From Bordetella parapertussis (GTDB lineage: Bacteria > Pseudomonadota > Gammaproteobacteria > Burkholderiales > Burkholderiaceae_C), in contig CAMDKD010000063.1 of NCBI GenBank assembly GCA_945901125.1, positions 1 through 6,514 of the forward strand: 6,514 nt of DNA, written 5' to 3'. Positions 1-6,101 of the stretch are shown here, piece by piece (the first letter of the stretch is position 1; each line of letters opens with the position of its first letter). The position numbers and the translations under genes were made by a program. The notes below the pieces were generated by a model. It was not told the origin of the DNA and did no database searches. It saw only the letters and a list, made by a program, of their open reading frames with translations.

Positions 1-1
1 C

Positions 2-88
2 TCAGCAGTTGAAGAAATCAAAAATGAAAGGAGTAAAAAACATAGAACAGCTAAACTTATCCACAACCGAGTAGACCAAATTTTTTAA
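2..88 (+). CDS. 3' end of a gene inside the insertion sequence, possibly the IstB tail
   Basis: An open frame enters from the left edge and stops at TAA 86-88. It encodes 28 residues rich in Lys, Glu and Arg, beginning SAVEEIKNERSKKHR and ending VDQIF. The position just inside the element's right end is where the IstB ATPase helper of IS21 elements normally ends, and a charged C-terminal tail after the IstB core is plausible. No IstB motif (Walker A or B) falls in this short piece, so the assignment rests on position only. It could instead be an unrelated passenger or chance reading. Confidence 0.35.
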   Translation, partial: SAVEEIKNERSKKHRTAKLIHNRVDQIF

Positions 89-92
89 AACT

Positions 93-137
93 AGCGGCTC
101 AATTTTGGTTGCAAATAGTGGCTCACTTTGCGGTGCA
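93..137 (+). repeat. Two degenerate 21-bp direct repeats of the insertion-sequence end
   Basis: Copy 1 (93-113) and copy 2 (117-137) share 16 of 21 bases and are spaced 24 bp apart. Both follow the pattern AGYGGCTCAMTTT...GCA. IS21-family elements carry such multiple terminal repeats as binding sites for the IstA transposase, so these support the end assignment. Confidence 0.6.
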
Positions 138-885
138 ATTCAACAAACAACCCGATGTGCCCGACACGGTGGTTCGTTGGCTGGACCGCGTGGTGCCCGA
201 TGGCACTTGGTCGGGCAATGTGTTTGACTTTTACCGCAAGGTCATTCGCAAACTGACGGCCGACCTGAAGGTGCCGTTTGCTTTGAAAGGTGACACACGG
301 GTGGACGACACGCCCATTCACCAGGCGCTGCGCGAGGCGTTGGTGAACACGCTGGTGCATGCCGATTATTCAGACCGGGCGTCTGTGCGGGTGATCAGGC
401 GGCCATCGGAGTTTGAGTTTCGCAACCCCGGCGCTTTGCGCGTACCGGTGGCGCAGGCGCTCAAGGGCGGCGAGAGCGACTGCCGCAACCGCACCTTGCA
501 GCAAATGTTTTTGATGATCAATTTGGGTGAGCGGGCAGGTTCGGGCTTGCCTCGAATTTTGACCAGCTGGCAAGGTGAAGGGCACACGCTGGAATTGAAG
601 GAATCGTTTGAGCCTTATGACCAATCGGTGTTGACAATGGCTAGGGGGCCGGTAAAAACGTCGGAGAAAACGCCGGGGAAAACGCCGGGGAAAACGCCGG
701 GGAAAACACAAAAGGACATCTTGGCGTTGCTCAGGTCTGACGGTAGTTTGGCCTTCCCTCAGCTCGCCCAAGCTTTGGGTAAATCAGAAAGCGCTGTTGA
801 GCGTGCTGTCAAAGCCTTGCGTCAGGAAGGCTGGTTGGAACGTGTCGGACCTGCCAGGGGCGGTGTTTGGAAAGTATTGAAATGA
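109..885 (+). pseudogene. 5'-truncated AlbA_2/RecG-like ATP-binding protein, interrupted by the insertion sequence
   Basis: The open frame can start at TTG 109, but codons up to about 145 are insertion-sequence end, and family-like sequence begins near residue 15. What remains is the C-terminal half of a protein of the AlbA_2 (Schlafen-like) plus HATPase_c_4 family, often annotated as a RecG-like helicase or transcriptional regulator. Visible parts are the GHKL N-box with Glu76, Asn80 and HADY at 84-87, an FRNPG turn at 104-108, the glycine box GERAGSGLPRI at 140-150, a Lys-Thr-Pro-Gly repeat linker at 186-200, and a winged helix-turn-helix at about 201-258. The N-terminal AlbA_2 domain is missing. 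Such genes commonly sit between hsdS and hsdR in type I restriction operons, and here the stop overlaps an HsdR-like start as ATGA. The stump is probably inactive, but its ATP-binding core reads intact. Confidence 0.75.
666..707 (+). repeat. 12-bp tandem repeat, about 3.5 copies, coding for a Gly-Lys-Thr-Pro linker
   Basis: The unit GAAAACGCCGGG is repeated exactly at 666-677, 678-689 and 690-701, with a partial fourth copy to 707. Because the unit is four codons long, gain or loss of copies keeps the frame and only changes the length of the flexible linker between the ATP-binding core and the winged helix. Similar KT-rich linkers are usual in this protein family. Confidence 0.9.
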
Positions 886-1335
886 CTGAAGACCAACTCG
901 AACAAGAAGCAAGACAAAAAATTCAGTGACATGCTTGCCAGCGTGATTCAGCGCTACCAAAACCGCAGCATTGAAACTGCACAGGTCATGGAAGAACTGA
1001 TCGCCATGGCCAAAAAATTTAGAGAGGCTGCGGGCCGGGGCGAGGCCATGGGCCTGACCGATGACGAGGTGAAGTTTTATGATGCACTGGCCAACAATGA
1101 ATCAGCCGTGCGCCTGCTTGACGACGAAGTTCTCAAAAAAATCGCTCAGGAATTGACCCACAGTCTTCGCGAGAATTTGGCAGTGGACTGGTCAGAGCGT
1201 GACAGCGTGCGGGCTAAATTGCGTCTTATGGTCAAACGCATTCTCAAAAAATACAAATACCCACCAGACCAAGCCGAGCAAGCCGTGCAGTTGGTTTTGT
1301 CGCAGATGGAAGTATTGGGTGATGAGGGGACTTAG
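882..1335 (+). pseudogene. hsdR: Internally deleted and frameshifted remnant of type I restriction subunit R
   Basis: ATG 882 overlaps the preceding stop as ATGA and encodes MTEDQLEQEA, which matches the usual N-terminus of many HsdR proteins. After about codon 10 the frame reads RQKIQ and stops at 927-929. From about 919 another frame, with a possible first ATG at 931, encodes KFSDM and then the typical HsdR C-terminal helical domain (DUF3387-like) to the TAG at 1333-1335, including ENESAVRLLDDE, VDWSERDSVRAK and LMVKRILKKYKYPPD. Full-length HsdR is about 1000 residues, so the nuclease and the DEAD-type translocase are gone. Removing one A from the A6 run at 916-921 would join both parts into a 150-residue mini-protein. 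The 931 ATG has no visible ribosome site. Restriction activity is not possible from this remnant. Confidence 0.8.
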
Positions 1336-1338
1336 CGA

Positions 1339-2787
1339 TCACTCATCGTTCTCGAGTTCGTCGCGCTGTTCATAATCCCGGCGGCGTTGCGCCGCAAAGG
1401 CCTCAAAGTATTCAACCAGCGCGAGCTTTGGCGTGTGTGGCGCGTACACCGGCCGCATCAGCCCGGGGCGATTGCCAACGCTCGCGAACACCGGATCTGT
1501 CAATGGTTCATGATCTAAGGGGGCATCAGGCAATGCCAGCACTGACCAGCCGGTGATCAAGTCGCCTTGCTTATTCAGGGTTGTCCAGTCTGATAGGAAC
1601 CGATGAGTGGCCCACTCTGAACACGAATGGCTGGCCAGCCAGTTCAAAAATCGGAACAGCTCGGTATCAAACCCCGGCATGAATTGCTCAGCCGGATAGG
1701 CCTTGCGGTGCGGTGTGGTCATGGTTGCCGGGGCGCTTAGCTCGAGCAGACGCCCCTGGTTGCGCCGTGACTTGAGTTCCGCTTCTGTCCAGCCGGTGTG
1801 CTCAATGGCCAAGGCGCGATCCCAGTAACGTGCACGGTCTTGCAGTTCTTGGGCATGCGCTTCGCGTAGATGAAATGCATTGTCTGGACAAAACATGTGG
1901 GGCATGCCATAACTCAAATTTTCAGCATGGCGCTCATCCTCTGATTCGTCGATGCTTTGGCGAAGAACATCTTCGGCAGCTTGTGTTTCCTGTGGCCCGC
2001 CGTGGAACGAAAAATCGTGGGTGATAGCCTCGATCAATTCATGCAGTGTGATGGAAGGTGGTGCGTGATTTGTGCCCAACGGCAGTTGTACCGTCAACCT
2101 GTCCTTTCTGCGCGTACCGATGAGGACCATGGTCAACACGCCAGCGCCGATGATCAGTGGAAGTTCGATGCAGCGGTCAAAACTGAAACTGACCGAGTAG
2201 TCGATGTGACTTCCCGCTTTGTATTTCACGCCCCAGAGTTCGGTGTCCTGTGTGAACGGTATGGTTCGGCCACTCACATCCCAATAGCTTGAAGACTCTT
2301 TCACGGCATGGATATTTGCCACGCTGTCACCTTCGACTTGTTGCCCGGCTCTGTCTGGTACTAAATTCAGAAATCCCCGGTGTGAATCAGACGGGGCTTC
2401 GCTGGCAGCGGCTATCTGCGAAAGCAGACCTTTAGGTAACCGAACCTCTTGATGCTGCGACAACACCAATGCTTGAATTGCAGGTTCCTGCGCGTCTGCA
2501 TGCTCGATCCCGGTGGCCACTGCCTCACCGGAACGGATGGCCTGGTAGCGAGCCACATAGTCATGCACCCAGTTGCGCGTGTAGATTTCCTTCAAAGCCT
2601 CATTGGCCATGAGTAACTCGAAGATGGCGGACAAGCACGTGCCTGCTTGTATGATTATTGTGTCGCCCAGCCGGTGGTGTGCTTGAGCAGTGAAATCAGT
2701 GATCTTCTCGCGAAGACCTTCCGGGGTTTCAGTCAATTGACGGGCCCAAAGGCGTCCGTCCGGTGTCAGTTCAAGGCAAGGGTGCAA
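1339..2787 (-). CDS. Protein of unknown function, 482 residues
   Basis: I do not recognise this protein. The start is TTG at 2787, preceded six bases upstream by GGAG on the minus strand. No ATG lies in frame before the upstream stop at 2848-2850. It has no signal peptide. The first 85 residues look largely helical and aromatic. Residues about 207-223 are strongly hydrophobic (PLIIGAGVLTMVLIG) and followed by basic RRKDR, which could be a buried strand pair or a single membrane segment. Next come a His-rich stretch HELIEAITHDFSFHGG at 249-264 and an acidic segment at 270-290. The C-terminal third (350-470) contains Trp- and Pro-rich sequence such as SEWATHRFLSDWT and LALPDAPLDHEPL. The length and long undisturbed frame argue for a real gene. 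It ends 3 bases from the hsdR remnant, tail to tail, and its neighbours suggest no function. Confidence 0.75.
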   Translation of the reverse strand: MHPCLELTPDGRLWARQLTETPEGLREKITDFTAQAHHRLGDTIIIQAGTCLSAIFELLMANEALKEIYTRNWVHDYVARYQAIRSGEAVATGIEHADAQEPAIQALVLSQHQEVRLPKGLLSQIAAASEAPSDSHRGFLNLVPDRAGQQVEGDSVANIHAVKESSSYWDVSGRTIPFTQDTELWGVKYKAGSHIDYSVSFSFDRCIELPLIIGAGVLTMVLIGTRRKDRLTVQLPLGTNHAPPSITLHELIEAITHDFSFHGGPQETQAAEDVLRQSIDESEDERHAENLSYGMPHMFCPDNAFHLREAHAQELQDRARYWDRALAIEHTGWTEAELKSRRNQGRLLELSAPATMTTPHRKAYPAEQFMPGFDTELFRFLNWLASHSCSEWATHRFLSDWTTLNKQGDLITGWSVLALPDAPLDHEPLTDPVFASVGNRPGLMRPVYAPHTPKLALVEYFEAFAAQRRRDYEQRDELENDE

Positions 2788-3028
2788 GGTGTTCTCCGAA
2801 TCGCAAGCGAGCTTGTTATCGAAGTTAATGCAAATGCCTTGTCTGCGTCAATGCCTTCTACTTACATGGTGGCTCTTATCAACAACGGCCCTCTCACCAA
2901 GACTTCAACCGACTGGAAGTGGCTAGGTCGTTTACTGAGTGCTTTCTCCATATTTTTCGCCATTTGATTTCTACATCAGGAAAATGGTTTATGTGTCAGG
3001 GCCCTATTGCTTAGATGTGCTTTGAGCG

Positions 3029-3047
3029 GCAGCGATAAATACGCTGC
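3029..3047. promoter_or_regulatory. Inverted repeat upstream of the cytochrome operon, candidate operator
   Basis: GCAGCG (3029-3034) and CGCTGC (3042-3047) form a perfect 6-bp inverted repeat around the AT-rich spacer ATAAATA. It lies 18 bases before the first cytochrome start codon and next to possible promoter elements (TTGAGC at 3022 and TATTAT at 3051, whose spacing is poor). It could bind a dimeric regulator or form a small RNA stem in the leader. No regulator can be named. Confidence 0.35.
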
Positions 3048-3064
3048 ATGTATTATCCCAATCA

Positions 3065-3778
3065 ATGCTAGGAAATTTATCTTCAACCGTATCCCGTCAT
3101 CTGGCATTGTGGCTGCTCGTTATTGGCCTGAACCAAGCCGCAGCCTGGGCGGCTGAACCACCTGACACCATGCAAGAACGGATGAAGGCATGCGCCACAT
3201 GCCATGGCAAAGAGGGGCGGGCGACGAACAGCGGTTATTTCCCGCGGATTGCGGGCAAGCCCGCCGGTTATTTGTACAACCAGCTCATCAACTTTCGAGA
3301 AGGCAGACGACAGAACGCGACCATGGCTTACCTGCTGGACCACATGTCCGACCAGTACCTGATGGAAATCGCGAACCATTTCGCATCATTGGACCTTCCC
3401 TATCCGCCTGCGCAGACCACCAAAGCGCCTTCAGCGTTGCTAGCCCGTGGCGAGCAACTGGTCCGGCACGGTGACGCAAGCCGTAGCCTACCTGCCTGCG
3501 CGAGTTGCCATGGCGCGGCCATGACGGGCGTGGCTCCCGCCATGCCAGGACTGCTTGGTCTTCCGCACGATTACCTCCTCGCGCAGTTGGGTGCGTGGAG
3601 CGCCGGCTTGCGGCATGCAGCCGCGCCAGACTGCATGGGAGAAATCACGCGCCGACTGTCGCCGCAGGACGTTGTGGCTGTTGCTACTTGGCTGTCTTCG
3701 CAGCCAGTCAAGCAGGGCTTACCTGCGGTGAGCCTGCCTGCTAAACCGACCATGGAATGCGGGAGTGGATTCCGATGA
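3065..3778 (+). CDS. Periplasmic dihaem cytochrome c (c4-like)
   Basis: This 237-residue protein has a Sec signal peptide with hydrophobic core HLALWLLVIGL at 12-22 and likely cleavage near AAAWAA/EPP (residue 30). Two haem c sites are visible: CATCH at 43-47 and CASCH at 145-149. Each is followed by the c4-type GYLYNQL (68-74) or DYLLAQL (169-175) segment and a domain-ending helix. Candidate sixth ligands are Met87 or Met94 for haem 1 and Met191 (in PDCMGEI) for haem 2. Two fused cytochrome c domains of this length are typical of cytochrome c4/c553-like carriers. Its role is inferred to be electron transfer in the periplasm. The ATG at 3065 has no clear Shine-Dalgarno. The stop overlaps the next gene's likely start as ATGA, so the two are co-translated and probably work as partners. 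Confidence 0.88.
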   Translation: MLGNLSSTVSRHLALWLLVIGLNQAAAWAAEPPDTMQERMKACATCHGKEGRATNSGYFPRIAGKPAGYLYNQLINFREGRRQNATMAYLLDHMSDQYLMEIANHFASLDLPYPPAQTTKAPSALLARGEQLVRHGDASRSLPACASCHGAAMTGVAPAMPGLLGLPHDYLLAQLGAWSAGLRHAAAPDCMGEITRRLSPQDVVAVATWLSSQPVKQGLPAVSLPAKPTMECGSGFR

Positions 3779-5049
3779 AAGCCATGCGTTGGCGATTAAC
3801 CAAGACGTTGGTCATGGTCATGTTCGTGTGTATGGGGGGCTTGGTGTTGTTTGTGTCGATGAGCGGCCAAGATGGCAGCCCCGTTGATGAAGCTTCTTCT
3901 ATGGAGGTACCGGCAGCGCAGTTGGCACAGCGTGGTGCCTATTTGGCCCAGGTCGGAAACTGTGCTGCTTGCCATACCGCGCGAGGAGGCCTGCCGTTTG
4001 CTGGGGGCAAAAACATTGACACACCCTTTGGCACTGTTGTCACCTCAAATATCACCCCGGACCGACTGACAGGGATAGGTGCTTGGACCGCAGCCGACTT
4101 CTGGCAAGCGATGCACCATGGCCGCTCAAAAGATGACAGGCTGCTTTATCCCGTCTTTCCTTACACGGAGTACACCCGCATCACCAGAGACGACACGGAC
4201 GCGCTGTTTGCTTACCTGCGCAGTGTGCAGCCAGTCCAACAGACCAATCGGCCACATGCTTTGCAGTTTCCCTACAACACGCAGGCAGCTTTGGCGGCTT
4301 GGCGAGCGTTGTTTTTTTCGCCGGAGCCATTCGAGCCCGTGAAGCAGCAGAGCGATGAATGGAACCGAGGCGCGTATTTGGTGAAAGGTCTAGGGCACTG
4401 CCAAGCCTGTCACGCGCCTCGCAATATGTTCGGTGCCACCCAGGCTAACAGCGGCTTGAGTGGCGGCTTGATCCCTATGCAAAACTGGTATGCCCCGTCT
4501 CTTTCCTCGCCAGCCGAGGCAGGCCTGCAAGACTGGACCATAGAGGAAATCATGCAATTGCTAAAGACAGGCAAGACTGCCAACAGTTCAACTTTAGGGC
4601 CAATGGCAGAGGTTGTTTTTAGCAGCACACAGCATCTGAATCAAAAGGACTTGAAAGCCATGGCGCATTATTTAAAGGAGTTGCCGCGACAAGAAAGTGC
4701 AAAAGCAGATACTAAGCTTGCCAATGCTGAGAGCCTGCAAATCGGTCGAAAACTCTATCTCAACCAATGCGCTTCGTGCCATGGGGACAATGGCGAGGGG
4801 CGTGGGAACTATCCGTCTCTTGTCGGCAATCGCACGGTCATCATGCATTCAAGCGTTAACCTTGTTCGGATCATTCTCAGCGGTGGTTTCGCACCCACAA
4901 CCGAGGGTAATCCGCGTCCCTACGGTATGCCCCCCTTCGGCCATTCACTCTCGGATTCAGAGCTTGCTGCCGTTGCGACTTATGTTCGAAATGCTTGGGG
5001 CAATAACGCCGGGGCAGTCATGCCGCTGAATGTGCACAAAACCCGATGA
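3775..5049 (+). CDS. Membrane-anchored trihaem cytochrome c (alcohol/gluconate dehydrogenase cytochrome subunit-like)
   Basis: The preferred start is ATG 3775, which overlaps the previous stop as ATGA and follows GGGAG by nine bases. An in-frame ATG at 3757 adds six residues. The 424-residue product has an uncleaved-looking N-terminal segment (about residues 12-29, LVMVMFVCMGGLVLFVSM) and three haem c sites: CAACH (63-67), CQACH (209-213) and CASCH (332-336). Met ligands are plausible for haem 2 (LGPMAEV) and haem 3 (PYGMPPF). In domain 1 the usual spot reads YPVFPYTEY without Met. The three-domain layout matches the cytochrome subunit of membrane-bound alcohol, aldehyde and gluconate dehydrogenases (COG2010-like), which pass electrons to quinone or a terminal oxidase. 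No dehydrogenase or oxidase gene is present here, so the electron donor is unknown. With the dihaem partner it likely forms a periplasmic relay. Confidence 0.88.
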   Translation: MKAMRWRLTKTLVMVMFVCMGGLVLFVSMSGQDGSPVDEASSMEVPAAQLAQRGAYLAQVGNCAACHTARGGLPFAGGKNIDTPFGTVVTSNITPDRLTGIGAWTAADFWQAMHHGRSKDDRLLYPVFPYTEYTRITRDDTDALFAYLRSVQPVQQTNRPHALQFPYNTQAALAAWRALFFSPEPFEPVKQQSDEWNRGAYLVKGLGHCQACHAPRNMFGATQANSGLSGGLIPMQNWYAPSLSSPAEAGLQDWTIEEIMQLLKTGKTANSSTLGPMAEVVFSSTQHLNQKDLKAMAHYLKELPRQESAKADTKLANAESLQIGRKLYLNQCASCHGDNGEGRGNYPSLVGNRTVIMHSSVNLVRIILSGGFAPTTEGNPRPYGMPPFGHSLSDSELAAVATYVRNAWGNNAGAVMPLNVHKTR

Positions 5050-5078
5050 AAAAGAGGTGTGTACAAATGTTGCACAGA

Positions 5079-5096
5079 CCAAAGACGGTGCTTTGG
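5079..5096 (+). terminator. Small hairpin after the cytochrome operon, weak terminator candidate
   Basis: CCAAAG (5079-5084) and CTTTGG (5091-5096) form a perfect 6-bp stem with a 6-base loop, 30 bases after the trihaem cytochrome stop. There is no T-run behind it, so intrinsic termination is doubtful. It may instead stabilise the 3' end of the message. Confidence 0.2.
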
Positions 5097-5235
5097 AGCT
5101 TCATTGGCATCGGAGGTGGCTGACCTGATACTCACAAGCTAAACTGGGTAAATGAGGCGACAACCATACTTTGATTTCGTTAAAGCGAACTTAAGCCCAA
5201 TCTTTGCTTTTCAAGTTTTCTTGCGGCTGGCTAAT

Positions 5236-5577
5236 ATGAAAAGAAATTTCATCAGCTTTAACGCCATCTGCATGGTGAGTGCGCTTGTCCTGGCGCTGCC
5301 TATGGTCTGCGGCGCACAAACGCTTGACATGAATACATTTAACGCAAGCATGTCCCCTGAGGAAGTTTCAGGTGAAACTTACCGCGATTGCGATGTCTGC
5401 CCGAACAAAGCCGGGCACGCCATGATGGAAGACGCTAAGCCGCTGGCCAAGCGCTGTGACACTTGCTCCGACACCGAGGTCATGGGCGTTGAGACTGACA
5501 CCATGGAGATGTCGCCTGATTTCACCGGCTACACCGACCCGGCAGCGGATTCGCCCGAATCCCTCAAGCCGTTTTGA
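5236..5577 (+). CDS. Small exported protein with two CxxC motifs, function unknown
   Basis: I chose ATG 5236 because it gives a clean signal peptide: MKRN, a hydrophobic core at about 10-24 and a likely cut after VCGA (residue 27). An in-frame ATG at 5152 would bury that signal behind 28 residues. Neither start has a strong Shine-Dalgarno. The 113-residue precursor leaves a mature chain of about 86 residues that is acidic and Met-rich (NASMSP, HAMMED, TDTMEMSP). It carries CDVC at 52-55 and CDTC at 74-77, 18 residues apart, and ends in a Pro/Asp/Ser-rich tail. There is no CxxCH, so it is not a haem c protein. Paired CxxC suggests periplasmic metal binding or two disulfides. It lies between the cytochrome pair and the ars operon, which could hint at metal or redox chemistry. 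I do not recognise a family. Confidence 0.6.
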   Translation: MKRNFISFNAICMVSALVLALPMVCGAQTLDMNTFNASMSPEEVSGETYRDCDVCPNKAGHAMMEDAKPLAKRCDTCSDTEVMGVETDTMEMSPDFTGYTDPAADSPESLKPF

Positions 5578-5579
5578 AT

Positions 5580-5666
5580 ATGTCTAACGCTCTCGACCCT
5601 TGCGCATGCCCTTTGTGCGGACTAGCCAACCAATGCGCCATGGCTCCGGGGTCAATCTTGGTTTGA
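5580..5666 (+). pseudogene. Short Cys-rich ORF resembling a truncated CWC-family protein
   Basis: ATG 5580 lies two bases after the previous stop and opens a 28-codon frame that ends at TGA 5664-5666. The product contains CACPLCGLANQCAMAPG. This resembles the N-terminal half of the small cysteine-rich CWC proteins, in which CPLCG.xN.CA.A is normally followed by a CWC motif and a closing Cys pair over roughly 60-80 residues. Here the frame stops just after the first half and no CWC follows in any nearby frame, because the sequence becomes the 3' end of the convergent membrane-protein gene. The most likely reading is a truncated remnant; a natural mini-protein is less likely. The family match is from memory and needs a profile search. 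There is no clear ribosome site, so expression would depend on coupling to the upstream gene. Confidence 0.5.
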
Positions 5667-5927
5667 CGACCCGCCAGCCAACCTGTACCTGCGGTAAAAA
5701 TCCAGCGCATGCGCCACACCGGCTGTCAACAGGCAGGCAAACACAGGCAGCGGCACCTCAGCTTGTGCCGCAAACCGCAGACCCAGCATCAGACAAAACC
5801 CGGGCAGCAATCCCATGCATATGTCTTTGTCTGACAAGCCCAGACCGCTTGCGCGGTAACGCCAGACAAGAAAGACTGCTTCTAGCAAAGTAAAGCCCAA
5901 AATCAGGTCGATGTAAAAAAGGGGCAA
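5652..5927 (-). CDS. Small integral membrane protein, three predicted helices
   Basis: The minus-strand frame ends at TGA 5652-5654. It can be opened at GTG 6038 (128 residues), but I prefer TTG 5927 (91 residues), because the first 37 residues of the long form are polar and unlike a membrane protein start. From memory, similar small proteins begin directly with a sequence like F-x-YIDL. Neither start has a visible Shine-Dalgarno. In the short form the hydrophobic segments are at about 4-22 (FYIDLILGFTLLEAVFLVW), 36-54 and 57-75, followed by a basic end HALDFYRRYR. It is divergent from arsR and tail to tail with the Cys-rich stub, overlapping it by 15 bases. A different frame opened by ATG 6016 codes for MSFQASHRYAYRL, so a frameshift in the 5' part is possible. 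Function unknown. Confidence 0.6.
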   Translation of the reverse strand: MPLFYIDLILGFTLLEAVFLVWRYRASGLGLSDKDICMGLLPGFCLMLGLRFAAQAEVPLPVFACLLTAGVAHALDFYRRYRLAGGSSNQD

Positions 5928-6077
5928 AGTGGTTGTAAGCAATCGGATTCCCCGTTGATCAGCAAAAGCGCCGTTGTCAGCCGATAAGCATAGCGGTGAC
6001 TGGCTTGAAAACTCATGGCTGTGGCGCTTTTGAAGCACTACAAAAAATCCGCACGCTGTGTGTCATTGAATTGTCAA

Positions 6078-6101
6078 ATACTTCCATTACCATGGAAATA
6101 T
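6078..6101. promoter_or_regulatory. Palindromic candidate ArsR operator overlapping the arsR start
   Basis: TTCCAT (6082-6087) and ATGGAA (6092-6097) form a perfect inverted repeat around TACC. After one mismatch on each side it is extended by ATA (6078-6080) and TAT (6099-6101). This gives a 24-bp imperfect palindrome that includes the first bases of the arsR start codon at 6100. ArsR/SmtB repressors bind such palindromes at their own promoters. A TTGTCA box at 6071-6076 could serve as -35, but a good -10 is not evident. Confidence 0.5.

Larger units (their letters stand above)
1..145 (+). mobile_element. Right end of an IS21-family-like insertion sequence (partial, enters from the left)
   Basis: Bases 1-90 are about 30% G+C, far below the rest of the window. 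They are followed by two degenerate direct repeats (93-113 and 117-137) and a terminus reading GGTGCAATTCAACA that ends at 145. Seen from outside, the end reads TGTTGAATTGCACCGCAAAG, which fits my recollection of IS21-family ends: a 5'-TG...CA-3' boundary with multiple terminal repeats. An open frame stopping 57 bases inside the end fits the usual place of istB. The exact outer base is uncertain by a few positions. The target duplication cannot be checked because the other end lies outside the window. The insertion destroyed the 5' half of the ATP-binding protein gene that continues from about 146. Confidence 0.6.

Noticed and set aside
370..771. Minus-strand frame of 133 codons with Arg/Phe repeats
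   Set aside because: It is the antisense of the ATP-binding protein gene. The repeats simply mirror the 12-bp tandem repeat.
1319..1349. Inverted repeat GATGAG...CTCATC between the hsdR remnant and the convergent gene, considered as a bidirectional terminator
   Set aside because: The stem is short, the loop is 15 bases and no T-run exists on either strand.
2862..2963. 33-codon minus-strand frame (MAKNMEKALSKRPSHF) upstream of the orphan gene
   Set aside because: No Shine-Dalgarno, a different frame from the orphan gene, and no recognisable motif. The length is within chance.
2647..2967. Plus-strand frame of 106 codons over the start of the 482-residue gene
   Set aside because: Its first half is the antisense of the better-supported minus gene, it has no ribosome site, and the product looks like no protein family.
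3022..3056. Possible sigma-70 promoter TTGAGC / TATTAT before the cytochrome genes
   Set aside because: The spacing is 23 bases, and no pair of boxes has both good matches and 16-18 base spacing.
5600..5893. Plus-strand frame of 97 codons opposite the membrane-protein gene
   Set aside because: Low-complexity product without motifs. The minus strand has clear hydrophobic periodicity and a basic C-terminus.
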